Source: Gudongella sp034006985 (GTDB taxonomy: Bacteria; Bacillota; Clostridia; Tissierellales; Tissierellaceae). From it: a DNA stretch of 64,000 bases. The position numbers were made by a program, and so were the translations under genes. The stretch covers positions 1 to 64,000 of the forward strand of contig JAVERT010000005.1 of NCBI GenBank assembly GCA_034006985.1, in the 5' to 3' direction. Shown here one piece after another: positions 52,347-60,391 of this stretch. Numbering within the stretch: the stretch's first letter is position 1; every line of letters begins with the position of its first letter. The notes beneath the pieces were generated by a model. The model saw nothing but the letters and a program-made list of their open reading frames with translations. It had not been told where the DNA came from and made no database searches.

Positions 52347-52704
52347 TATCACACCTTCTTTCATAATCCGTTTTATATCTTCTCGCTCTTTCTAATTCGC
52401 GTTCTGGTGTCTTATTGCTTTTCTTTACAAATCCGTGTAATAACACGAATGTATTTTGCTTATAACAAAAGTAGAATATACGCGAAATATCTGATGAAAA
52501 CTTTATACGAAGTTCGTATAAGCCCTTGTTATTATACCCTTTAATCGATTTGACATAAGGTTCTCTAAGGCTAGGTCCATGTTTTTGCAAAAGTTCAATC
52601 TCGCTATATGCTTTAGCTCTCATCTTAGGTTCTAATGATAAAAGAAAATCCATCACAGGAATAGATTTGTTTTGTTTTTGATAATATTCTACTTCATAAT
52701 CCAT
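52339..52704 (-). CDS. higB: HigB-like toxin (RelE/ParE superfamily, Gp49-like)
   Basis: 121-aa protein of the RelE superfamily, members of which cut mRNA on ribosomes. Evidence: IPVMDFLLSLEPKMRAKAYSEIELLQKHG at the start, GLYELRIKFSSDISRIFYFCYKQNTFVLLHGFVKKSNKTPERELERARR, which matches the strand pattern and the basic C-terminus (K and R) of HigB/Gp49. Start ATG 52704 after TAGGAGGAA. Palindromic operator and promoter lie directly upstream. Adjacent to the AbiE-like pair, same strand. Confidence 0.85.
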   Translation of the reverse strand: MDYEVEYYQKQNKSIPVMDFLLSLEPKMRAKAYSEIELLQKHGPSLREPYVKSIKGYNNKGLYELRIKFSSDISRIFYFCYKQNTFVLLHGFVKKSNKTPERELERARRYKTDYERRCDNE

Positions 52705-52722
52705 TCCTATTCCTCCTACTAT

Positions 52723-52782
52723 GATAACATTTGTTCTTATTTATCTTATCTTCATGTTATCATATACGATAACATTTTGCAA
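52723..52782 (-). promoter_or_regulatory. Promoter and operator of higBA
   Basis: Leftward TTGCAA (52782-52777), 17-base spacer, TAACAT (52759-52754). A perfect 8+6+8 palindrome ATGTTATC-N6-GATAACAT at 52754-52775 covers the -10 and spacer; a third GATAACAT half-site is at 52723-52730 near the start of transcription. Typical of an XRE-antitoxin operator. Confidence 0.65.
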
Positions 52783-52813
52783 TGATTTTGTTCTCTTCTT
52801 TACTACTTCCCAG

Positions 52814-53000
52814 GTTGTTATGTTAAGTGACGGAACTTATCTTTACATTATTAAACAATTACTTTGGATTCGTAAAGTCTATGTCTTAAAATTACAGTTT
52901 TATGAAAATAAAAAGCTGCAGTCCTAGAGTTTTATTCTCTTGGCCACAGCTTTGAATCCAGGATTATCTGAGACTTAATAAAGTTGTTAAGTTAAGTGAC
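52814..53000. repeat. 18-bp imperfect direct repeats flanking a 150-bp non-coding stretch
   Basis: GTTGTTATGTTAAGTGAC at 52814-52831 and GTTGTTAAGTTAAGTGAC at 52983-53000 (one mismatch). Between them is a hairpin AAAGCTG/CAGCTTT near 52912-52953. Could be the trace of an excised element; no transposase is present. The gene-free stretch 52783-53096 holds nothing else that I see. Confidence 0.35.
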
Positions 53001-53096
53001 ACATATTATAAGTGACAGGCACTGACCTTTCTAATCGAAAACCTAGATTAGTGTCATCCAATTCTTCTTTCGATCTCATCAAGCTCATATTTTATT

Positions 53097-53282
53097 TTAT
53101 AATCTGAATACCATTATTTGGTATATTGTTCCATTATCATTAGTTAAACTTCCCGGGGATATAATTTCTATCTTATCTTTAAACATTGAAATTCTAATTG
53201 GTGCTTGTATATCCCAAATCCTATGAACAATTCCATTAGCCAACGTAAATGTATGCGTTGCATTTATCGTTGTATAATGCAA
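53097..53282 (-). pseudogene. Remnant of an AlbA/RecG-like ATP-binding regulator
   Basis: Sixty-one codons reading ANGIVHRIWDIQAPIRISMF then KDKIEIISPGSLTN. This is the NALVHRDY...PIRI.MF.DRIEI.SPG.LP segment of the putative AlbA-domain/RecG-like regulator family (GHKL-like fold). The remaining several hundred residues are missing, and the frame is lost after SPGSLTND. So it is a decayed copy. It fits with the other remnants in this island. Confidence 0.6.
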
Positions 53283-53382
53283 CGATAAGATACTTTAGTC
53301 ACAATCCCAAGAGATTTACTCTTAATTTCAGCTATGCACTTCACATTATTACAGAGAGACAGAAACCGCTAATCCACAAGAA

Positions 53383-53433
53383 AAAATCAAACAAACGGAG
53401 CCATCATTCTATTAGCTCAGTTTATTTGATTTT
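53383..53433 (-). terminator. Long hairpin after the polysaccharide operon
   Basis: Arms AAAATCAAA.AAAC..AGC and complement (53383-53401 with 53415-53433). Outer sequences CAGAGAG (near 53351) and CTCTCTG (near 53442) may extend the stem. It is 85 bases past the BKACE stop and is the likely operon terminator. TTAGTCACAA occurs on both sides, at 53295-53304 and 53453-53462. Confidence 0.5.
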
Positions 53434-53517
53434 GAAACCGACTCTCTGAATATTAGTCACAAAATCATCATTTTGCGAGTAAAAACCTGTTACACAAAAT
53501 AGGGAACAAAGCTTCAC

Positions 53518-54360
53518 TTAGATATCTGAATTCAATTCTAATAACTTTCTCAATTCACTAGGTCTCATAAACTCTTTCTGATTCGCACTGGATATATCTT
53601 TTAGTCGTTGGATTAGCTGTGTATTTGTAGCCAGTTTTGTTTGCTTTTCATCCAACCAAATATTGTCTTCCAGACCTATCCGAACGCCGTAACCCATTGA
53701 AATTGCCAAAGAGTTGCTTTGTAATTGGAATCTACCTACCCCACCTAAAGAAAACACTGATGGTTGAGGCAATTCTTTCAAGATGGTCCCGATATGCAAC
53801 AAATCCGATTGAGCGCATGCGATGTTTCCTAAAATGATGTTGAAGTAGTAGGGAGGTTTTAAAAATCCCTTTTTTATAAGATAATTCGCATAGTTGGCCA
53901 TTCCCAAATCAAAAATTTCCAACTCTGGTTTGATCCCTTTTTCTAACATAGTTTTTGCTAATGATTGAATCATATCCGGCTCATTTATGCTAGCCTGATT
54001 ATTGAAATTCAATGAACCAAGAGTCAAACTAGCCATATCAGGTTTTTCCATCCCTTCTAAATGTAAAACGTTGCTACGCTTTTCAAATTCCGAAAATGTC
54101 CGTCCGCTAGTAGTTACACAAATTACTAGATCTTTCGCATAAGATCTGATCCTTGAAATGATGGCACCATAGTGTTCTTTTTCGTATACAGGCACTTGAC
54201 TTTGTGGATTTCTTGTATGTAAATGAACCATAGTGATTCCCATTTCATATGCCTCATGAACTTGTTCCACAATTTCGTCATTACTAATGGGCACATTAGG
54301 CGAATCCTTTTTAGTTGGGATTAATCCTGTGGGTGCAAAATTAACAATAATCTTATTCAT
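53518..54360 (-). CDS. BKACE/DUF849 beta-keto-acid cleavage family protein
   Basis: 280-aa TIM-barrel protein like 3-keto-5-aminohexanoate cleavage enzyme (Kce), which splits beta-keto acids with acetyl-CoA using Zn. Zn ligands H46/H48 in MVHLHTRN; RIGLEDNIW late in the sequence carries the third ligand Glu. The substrate-loop sequence differs from lysine-fermentation Kce. Start ATG 54360 overlaps the acyltransferase stop by 8 bases. That coupling places it in the polysaccharide operon, where no such step is expected. It may make or remove a keto group on an unusual sugar or acyl donor, or be a hitchhiker. Confidence 0.85.
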   Translation of the reverse strand: MNKIIVNFAPTGLIPTKKDSPNVPISNDEIVEQVHEAYEMGITMVHLHTRNPQSQVPVYEKEHYGAIISRIRSYAKDLVICVTTSGRTFSEFEKRSNVLHLEGMEKPDMASLTLGSLNFNNQASINEPDMIQSLAKTMLEKGIKPELEIFDLGMANYANYLIKKGFLKPPYYFNIILGNIACAQSDLLHIGTILKELPQPSVFSLGGVGRFQLQSNSLAISMGYGVRIGLEDNIWLDEKQTKLATNTQLIQRLKDISSANQKEFMRPSELRKLLELNSDI

Positions 54361-55033
54361 GGTCCACCTTCATCCGAATGCCTTCCTCCTTGTGATAACC
54401 AATGATTTTGCTAGGATTTCCCACATTTTTTGAATAAGGTTCTGTATGGCGAATGACCAGACTACCTGCACCAATCAATGATTCTTTGCTTATTCTTGTA
54501 TTGTTAATCACAGTGGACCCGATTCCTAAATAACAAGCGTCTTCAATTGTACAAAACCCACCAATATTGCAACCTACCCCGATAACACTATTGTCTTTAA
54601 CTAAAAAACCATGACCAAGGTACGCCTGTTGTCGAATAACGTTATTGGAGCCCAGACTTCCTTCGACTCCGACATGACTTTGCCCTAAAATCAAATTGTT
54701 GTCTCCCATTTTTACCGTTGGAGTAATGTCACACGTTGGACTTATATAATTTCTCAACAAGTAACCTTTTTCCTTAGCTCGTAAATACATTTCTCTTCTA
54801 CTTCGCATGTTAGTATATCCTCCACGAACCGCAATCATATCAAATTTGTCCGGTGGATATATTTCTGTGACAATATCAAAAGAAACCTGAGGCAATCCCA
54901 TAAATGTGTCTTCCGACAAATACTCCCAATCGACAGTAAAGCCCGCTATAACAAAATCCAAATGGTGCTTTGCATCATAATAGAGCATTTCGCTGAGTAT
55001 GTTGTTACCATATACTATTACTTTTTTATTCAT
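54353..55033 (-). CDS. NeuD/PglD-like sugar O/N-acyltransferase
   Basis: 226 aa. An N-terminal Rossmann-like domain (KKVIVYGNNILSEMLYYDA ... GFTVD) as in PglD/NeuD, then left-handed beta-helix hexapeptide repeats (about 95-205: NLILGQSHVGVEGSLGSNNVI, ACYLGIGSTVINNTRISKESLIGAG). Such enzymes use acyl-CoA to acylate amino-sugars or sialic acids. Start ATG 55033 follows AAGGAGGGGC; the ATG at 55054 lacks a site. Next to rmlB and followed by the BKACE gene with an 8-base overlap. The catalytic His of the family is not certain here. Confidence 0.82.
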   Translation of the reverse strand: MNKKVIVYGNNILSEMLYYDAKHHLDFVIAGFTVDWEYLSEDTFMGLPQVSFDIVTEIYPPDKFDMIAVRGGYTNMRSRREMYLRAKEKGYLLRNYISPTCDITPTVKMGDNNLILGQSHVGVEGSLGSNNVIRQQAYLGHGFLVKDNSVIGVGCNIGGFCTIEDACYLGIGSTVINNTRISKESLIGAGSLVIRHTEPYSKNVGNPSKIIGYHKEEGIRMKVDHE

Positions 55034-55093
55034 GTGCCCCTCCTTATCTAACAATACACTATATGACTTATTTAATTACACCATTTCAAAAGG

Positions 55094-56146
55094 CTACTTT
55101 TCGTACATATTTTCATAATACCTAACATAATCCCCAGAAGCTATATTCTCCATCCATTCTTTATTATCCAAATACCACTGAATAGTTTCTTTCATTCCCT
55201 GCTCAAATGTATATTCTGGTCCCCATCCTAGTTGAGTTGTTATCTTCGTGTTGTCTATGGCGTATCTCCTATCATGACCAGGTCGATCTTTTACATATTT
55301 AATTAGGTCTACTGACTTATCCAATTCTTCAATAATAAGCTTCACAATCTCTATATTAGTTTTCTCATTATTGCCACCGATATTGTAAACTTCACCATCC
55401 TCACCCTTATGAAGAACTGTATCAATCGCTTCACAATGATCAGCAACATGTAGCCAATCTCTAACCTGCAAACCATCTCCATATATAGGAAGCTTCTTTT
55501 CTTTTATACAATTATTAATGATAAGTGGAATAAGCTTTTCAGGGAATTGATATGGTCCATAATTATTGCTACATCTTGTAATGTTAACAGGCATACCAAA
55601 AGTCTCATTATAAGCTCTTACAATCAAATCAGCACTTGCCTTTGATGCTGAGTATGGACTATTTGGCATTAATGGCATAGTTTCAGCAAACATACCTGTT
55701 TCGCCAAGTGCACCATATACTTCATCTGTAGAAACTTGAAGGAATTTAACTCCTAGTTTATACTCTTTGCAATACTTATCATTTGGATTCACTTTCCAAT
55801 ATTTCTTAGCTGTGTCCAATAACACTTGTGTTCCAATTATATTTGTTGTTAGAAACACCTCTGGATCTTCTATACTTCTATCAACATGTGATTCAGCAGC
55901 AAAGTTGACTACATAATCAATATTTTGATTTTTAAAGATTTTATCAATATCCTCATGATCTCTAATATCTGCTTTAATAAATGTATAATTAGCTCTTGTG
56001 TCTATATCTGATAAGTTCTCAAGATTCCCTGCATATGTAAGAGAATCTGCATTTATAATATTATACTCTGGATGCTTTTCTAACATCAACTTCACAAAAT
56101 TGCTTCCAATAAATCCAGCTCCACCAGTTACTAATACTGTTTTCAT
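55094..56146 (-). CDS. rmlB: dTDP-glucose 4,6-dehydratase
   Basis: 350-aa extended SDR. NAD motif GGAGFIGSNFV at 7-17; YVVNFAAESHVDRSIEDP; catalytic region QVSTDEVYGAL with the Asp-Glu pair; YSASKASADLI with Tyr-Lys; NNYGPYQFPEKLIPL. It makes dTDP-4-keto-6-deoxyglucose. Start ATG 56146 after AGGAGGTTT. 24 bases downstream of rmlA, same transcript. The next sugar steps are the aminotransferase and acetyltransferase of this cluster; rmlC and rmlD are not in the window. Confidence 0.96.
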   Translation of the reverse strand: MKTVLVTGGAGFIGSNFVKLMLEKHPEYNIINADSLTYAGNLENLSDIDTRANYTFIKADIRDHEDIDKIFKNQNIDYVVNFAAESHVDRSIEDPEVFLTTNIIGTQVLLDTAKKYWKVNPNDKYCKEYKLGVKFLQVSTDEVYGALGETGMFAETMPLMPNSPYSASKASADLIVRAYNETFGMPVNITRCSNNYGPYQFPEKLIPLIINNCIKEKKLPIYGDGLQVRDWLHVADHCEAIDTVLHKGEDGEVYNIGGNNEKTNIEIVKLIIEELDKSVDLIKYVKDRPGHDRRYAIDNTKITTQLGWGPEYTFEQGMKETIQWYLDNKEWMENIASGDYVRYYENMYEK

Positions 56147-56170
56147 GTAATAAAACCTCCTATTGCTTCC

Positions 56171-57040
56171 TTATATTTCTTCTAATAAGGACAATATATA
56201 TTGACCATAGTCTGTCATGTTTAGACTTTCGCCAACAGCTTTAAATTGATTATCATCTATAAATCCTCTTCTCCAAGCTATCTCTTCCAAACAAGCAATA
56301 TAAAAACCTTGTCTTGATTGAACAGCTTCTACATATTCAGCAGCTTTAAGCATTCCTTCTGGTGTACCTGTATCAAGCCATGCCATACCTCGACCTAATA
56401 ATACTACATTAAGATCCTTGTTTTCTAAATAAGCATTATTAATAGAAGTAATCTCAATCTCTCCACGTTCAGATGGTTTTACATTTTTAGCAATGTCAAC
56501 AACTCTATTGTCATAAAAATATAATCCTGGAACAGCATAGTTAGATTTTGGATGCAAAGGCTTTTCTTCTATAGATAATACCTTTTTATTTTTATCAAAC
56601 TCTACAACACCAAAAGGTCTAGCATCTTTAACTGGATATCCAAAAATAACAGCCCCCTCCTTAGAAGAAGTAGCTTGATTTAATACCTTAGTTAAATCTT
56701 GACCATAGAAAACGTTGTCTCCCAATATTAAACAGACACTATCCTTACCAATGAAATTCTCACCTAAAATAAATGCATCTGCAAGACCTCGTGGTTGATC
56801 CTGTACTATATATGTAAATTTAAGCCCAAGTAATGACCCATCTCCTAATAATTTTTCATAAGCATGTGTATCTTCTGGTGTTGAGATAATTAAAATTTCT
56901 CTAATTCCAGCTAGCATTAACACAGATAACGGATAATATATCAATGGCTTATCATAAATCGGCAACAGTTGTTTTGAAACTGCCTGAGTCATTGGATATA
57001 GCCTTGTTCCTTTTCCTCCTGCAAGTATAATACCTTTCAT
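56171..57040 (-). CDS. rmlA: Glucose-1-phosphate thymidylyltransferase
   Basis: 289-aa nucleotidyltransferase, dTTP plus glucose 1-phosphate to dTDP-glucose. GGKGTRLYPMTQAVSKQLLPIYDKP (split: GGKGTRLYP loop and KQLLPIYDKP), LILGDNVFYG, and AWLDTGTPEGMLKAAEYV. Length is standard for RmlA. Start ATG 57040 after AGGAGGTTT. Follows the aminotransferase gene by 10 bases. It feeds rmlB and thence the amino sugar branch. Confidence 0.96.
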   Translation of the reverse strand: MKGIILAGGKGTRLYPMTQAVSKQLLPIYDKPLIYYPLSVLMLAGIREILIISTPEDTHAYEKLLGDGSLLGLKFTYIVQDQPRGLADAFILGENFIGKDSVCLILGDNVFYGQDLTKVLNQATSSKEGAVIFGYPVKDARPFGVVEFDKNKKVLSIEEKPLHPKSNYAVPGLYFYDNRVVDIAKNVKPSERGEIEITSINNAYLENKDLNVVLLGRGMAWLDTGTPEGMLKAAEYVEAVQSRQGFYIACLEEIAWRRGFIDDNQFKAVGESLNMTDYGQYILSLLEEI

Positions 57041-57050
57041 TCTAAACCTC

Positions 57051-58145
57051 CTAACCTTTAATTATTTCACAGATTCTATCTACATCTTGTACGCTTAAAT
57101 CAGCGTACAATGGTAATGCTAATACTCTTTCAGCAATATATTTAGCAACTGGTGTATCATCTACATTAAACTTATCTTTATAACAATCAAAGCTAGTAGT
57201 AAGTGGATAAAAATATTTCCTAGCTATAATATTCTCTGTCTTTAATCCTTCAAATACTTCATCTCTAGTTTTCTGGTATCCGTCAAATACTACAGGGAAA
57301 TAAGCATAATTACTCGTAACACCTGCTTGCTTCTTTAATAACTTAATACCTTCAATTCCAATTAATTGCTTGTTATATCTATCAACTACAATTTTTCTTC
57401 TAGCTATTTCAGAATCTACATGCCTAATATTGCAAATGCCCATAGCCGCTTGAAATTCATTCATTTTAGCATTACCGCCAACATACTCAACAGTCTCAGG
57501 TCCTGTTATTCCAAAGTTTTTTATATCATTTAGCTTTTGACCCAAAGAAGGGTCATTATATGTTACAGCCCCACCTTCAATGGTGTGAAATACCTTTGTA
57601 GCATGAAAACTAAACATAGATGCATCCCCAAAAGATCCTATACCTTGTCCATTTACTCTAACTCCAAATGTATGTGCTGCATCGTATATTACTTTTAAAT
57701 TATGCTTTTTAGCAATTTTCTCAATTCCCTCTACATCACATACATTGCCATATACATGAACTGGAAGAATAGCACAAGTCTTATCAGTTATAAGAGATTC
57801 AATTTTATCTACATCAATAGTATAGTCTTCTGCATTGATATCACAAAATACAGGTTCTAAATCATTCCTCACAATAGCATGTGTTGTAGATGCAAAAGTA
57901 AATGGCGTTGTAATTACTTCTCCAGTTAGGTTAAAAGATGCTATTACACATTCTAGAGCTAGGTGACCATTTGTAAATAGTGTAATATTTGATACATTTA
58001 AATAATTAATTAATTGTGCTTCTAGTTCTTTATGCTTAACACCCATATTGGTAAGCCATTTGCTATCCCATAGGTCTTTTATCTCTTTTGTGTACTCTCT
58101 AAAATCAGGCATTGATGATTGAGTAACTTGAATTAGTTTTGACAT
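57051..58145 (-). CDS. DegT/DnrJ/EryC1/StrS aminotransferase (VioA-like)
   Basis: 364-aa PLP fold-type-I aminotransferase working on keto sugars. DTAHTFGVRV-like (YDAAHTFG), PLP-Lys in FHATKVFHTIEGGAV, and WLTNMGVKHKELE at the start are family features; the start resembles VioA-type enzymes making dTDP-4-amino-4,6-dideoxyglucose (WLTNxGP...ELE). Start ATG 58145 after GGGAGG. In the operon between the acetyltransferase and rmlA, so the likely substrate is dTDP-4-keto-6-deoxyglucose. 3-amino sugars are possible only with an isomerase, which is not seen. Confidence 0.88.
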   Translation of the reverse strand: MSKLIQVTQSSMPDFREYTKEIKDLWDSKWLTNMGVKHKELEAQLINYLNVSNITLFTNGHLALECVIASFNLTGEVITTPFTFASTTHAIVRNDLEPVFCDINAEDYTIDVDKIESLITDKTCAILPVHVYGNVCDVEGIEKIAKKHNLKVIYDAAHTFGVRVNGQGIGSFGDASMFSFHATKVFHTIEGGAVTYNDPSLGQKLNDIKNFGITGPETVEYVGGNAKMNEFQAAMGICNIRHVDSEIARRKIVVDRYNKQLIGIEGIKLLKKQAGVTSNYAYFPVVFDGYQKTRDEVFEGLKTENIIARKYFYPLTTSFDCYKDKFNVDDTPVAKYIAERVLALPLYADLSVQDVDRICEIIKG

Positions 58146-58152
58146 ATCTAGA

Positions 58153-58710
58153 TTAATCCTCCCAGTATTTATTATTTTCTACTAAGCTATAATAATCTTC
58201 TTTTAATATACCCACTATATCTAAATCTCTGAATTTTCCATTCTTAAAGACACATTTTCGTATTCTTCCTTCTACGCTCCAACCACATTTAAAATATAAT
58301 TTTTTTGAAGCAATATTATCATCAAACCAACTACCATCCAGCCTATTAAGTTGAAGCTCATCAAATGCATACTTCATTATTGCCATTACAGTATCGGTTC
58401 CAATACCTTTCGAACGCCTTTTATTATTTGATAATTTTATTCCATGTGTTGCCTTTCTATTTTTCCAATCAATATTGACCAATGTAGCAATTCCAATAGG
58501 ACCATCTTCCTCTGTTTCTACTATGAATCTCTGATTATTGTTATCATTAATGTTCTTCTCATACCATTGCTGTTGTTGATATTTTGAAACTGGAAATGCC
58601 CAACCTACAACTAAACTTTCAATCTCAGGATCATTTAACATTTCTCTCATCATTTCCAAATCTTCTATCTCAATAGCTCTTAATGATACTATTTTACCTT
58701 TAATATTCAT
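58153..58710 (-). CDS. GNAT acetyltransferase (RimJ/RimL-like)
   Basis: 185-aa single GNAT domain. Acetyl-CoA motif region NKRRSKGIGTDTVMAIMKYAFDELQLNRL and DNIASKKLYFKCGWSVEGRIRKCVF are typical. Start ATG 58710 after GGAGGAT. Follows the DegT-like gene by 20 bases and precedes the aminotransferase by 7, so it probably N-acetylates the amino sugar made by that enzyme; protein N-terminal acetylation is the family alternative. Confidence 0.88.
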   Translation of the reverse strand: MNIKGKIVSLRAIEIEDLEMMREMLNDPEIESLVVGWAFPVSKYQQQQWYEKNINDNNNQRFIVETEEDGPIGIATLVNIDWKNRKATHGIKLSNNKRRSKGIGTDTVMAIMKYAFDELQLNRLDGSWFDDNIASKKLYFKCGWSVEGRIRKCVFKNGKFRDLDIVGILKEDYYSLVENNKYWED

Positions 58711-58730
58711 AATACATCCTCCATAATAAT

Positions 58731-59684
58731 CTAATTAAGTAGCATTTTCAATTGTTTAACTAAGTATTCCATTTCCTTAATCCCATACCTTTGATCACAA
58801 GGCAAAGGTAATATATTAGCAGCATAATTATATTCTATACTATCTTCCAAATTATCTCTAATCACATTAGGCCAAAGTGTAGGTATATATATTTTCTTAC
58901 CTGCTAGTCTTTTTCTAATTTCTACTCCATTTTCTACATACAAAGGATATGCAAAAGCTCCTTCTGATCTAAGCAAATTTAATCTATTTATTTCTTTAAG
59001 CTTACTTTCTAAATAGAAATAATTTTCATCTCTAGTTTCTATAACTCTCTGATAATCAATAGCTCCAAGAATATTTTTGGTAAGCTTTGACATGTATTTT
59101 AACGACTCAATATTAAACAAGTCATCATTTTCTTGAAAATCACAATAGTAATCAGAAGCCAATCCTTCATATCTACCTAAAATATGAGACATACGATCTT
59201 TAGATAAATCAATCTCTAGTTCTTTATATAATAAACAATCTGTAGATAAATATGCTCCATCTGGAACTCCAAAAAACTTTCTGCATGAATAAATAGTATC
59301 TATCTTTTCTGTTGATTTTTGAAAAAAGGAATGAGTATTATCTAGAATAACTCTTCCATGCTTCTGTTTAAGATAAAGCACCCTTTCATTTGTTATCTGT
59401 CCATAATAATTTACTATATATAGATATTCATCTTCTTCAAGTGCCTTCTCAAAAACTGGATTAAATTCATTATCTATGTGATAGTATTCAAAATCATACT
59501 TGTGTTTTTTTAAAACATCAACCACGGAGTCACATAAATAGTAAGGGATGTAAATTTTTTTAATTTTTCTTGATTTTACTAAGTACAATAGAGCATTTCT
59601 ACCTGTGTTGAGCTCAATCATATTTTTATAATAAGGTCTATCTATAAATTGATCTAAACCAAAATAACCACCTATTTCTTTCAT
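58731..59684 (-). CDS. DegT-like PLP-fold protein of the polysaccharide operon
   Basis: 317-aa protein with a shortened aminotransferase-like fold: IELNTGRNALLYLVKS, KIYIPYYLCDSVVD, VILDNTHSFF, and the PLP-Lys position in YSCRKFFGVPDGAYLST. It is close to DegT-type enzymes but diverged, and its exact reaction is unknown. Start ATG 59684 overlaps the WbqC stop by one base (TGATG) with GAGGTG before it. Coupled to the WbqC gene; with that protein it may form a unit for an unusual sugar or amino-acid decoration. Confidence 0.75.
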   Translation of the reverse strand: MKEIGGYFGLDQFIDRPYYKNMIELNTGRNALLYLVKSRKIKKIYIPYYLCDSVVDVLKKHKYDFEYYHIDNEFNPVFEKALEEDEYLYIVNYYGQITNERVLYLKQKHGRVILDNTHSFFQKSTEKIDTIYSCRKFFGVPDGAYLSTDCLLYKELEIDLSKDRMSHILGRYEGLASDYYCDFQENDDLFNIESLKYMSKLTKNILGAIDYQRVIETRDENYFYLESKLKEINRLNLLRSEGAFAYPLYVENGVEIRKRLAGKKIYIPTLWPNVIRDNLEDSIEYNYAANILPLPCDQRYGIKEMEYLVKQLKMLLN

Positions 59685-60391
59685 CAAAGCACCTCATAAT
59701 CATCTAACATCTTATTTATTTCTTCTACACTATTGAACATCATTACATCAATTATCGATAATCCAGGAACGAATTCCTTTATTTTTTGATCATATGGTTT
59801 TAGATTTGGTTTAATAAACCTTAAATCAATTCCATTAGCAGCATACTTATCTTTATCATAAAATTCCATACCACCAGGAGCATTCAGGTATACTTTAGCG
59901 TTCATAGCTTTTGTAACATTAAGCCCCCATTCATCCGATTCATTAACATCATCAATATTAATATTCATTTCTGATAAAATTTCTAAATTAAATTCTATGT
60001 TTAAATATTTACAAGTTTCTTTTATTGTATAATAATTTAATTCTGCTAAACTATCTGTTTCATATTCAAAGCATCTCTTTAAAAAATCACTTACATCATA
60101 GTAGTATGGTGCGAATTTCTTATATGCTTCTAATTGTGCTAATATTTTAGATTTCCAATCTTCTTTATAATTCAACTTAATTTCATTGATTGCTGTTCTA
60201 ACATGAGCTTTATGAATAAGTGCATTAAAGTACATTGGATCACCACTTGATTTTAATATTCTATTTCGATTAACCCATCCCCCCTTCATAAATTGAGCTG
60301 TATCGAATATAATGAACTTGTCACTATGCTTTATTAACATAAAATAACCTATATATGGAAAAAAATATGGCTGCATTAGAACTAATTTCAT
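59684..60391 (-). CDS. WbqC-family protein
   Basis: 235 aa. The beginning KLVLMQPYFFPYIGYFMLIKHSDKFIIFDTAQF with the later WVNRNRIL is diagnostic of the WbqC family, found in O-antigen and capsule clusters. It is thought to act in making or attaching a sugar or glycine-type decoration; the reaction is not established. Start ATG 60391 overlaps the flippase stop (ATGA) with AGGGGGGA before it. Coupled to the DegT-like gene downstream. Confidence 0.88.
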   Translation of the reverse strand: MKLVLMQPYFFPYIGYFMLIKHSDKFIIFDTAQFMKGGWVNRNRILKSSGDPMYFNALIHKAHVRTAINEIKLNYKEDWKSKILAQLEAYKKFAPYYYDVSDFLKRCFEYETDSLAELNYYTIKETCKYLNIEFNLEILSEMNINIDDVNESDEWGLNVTKAMNAKVYLNAPGGMEFYDKDKYAANGIDLRFIKPNLKPYDQKIKEFVPGLSIIDVMMFNSVEEINKMLDDYEVL

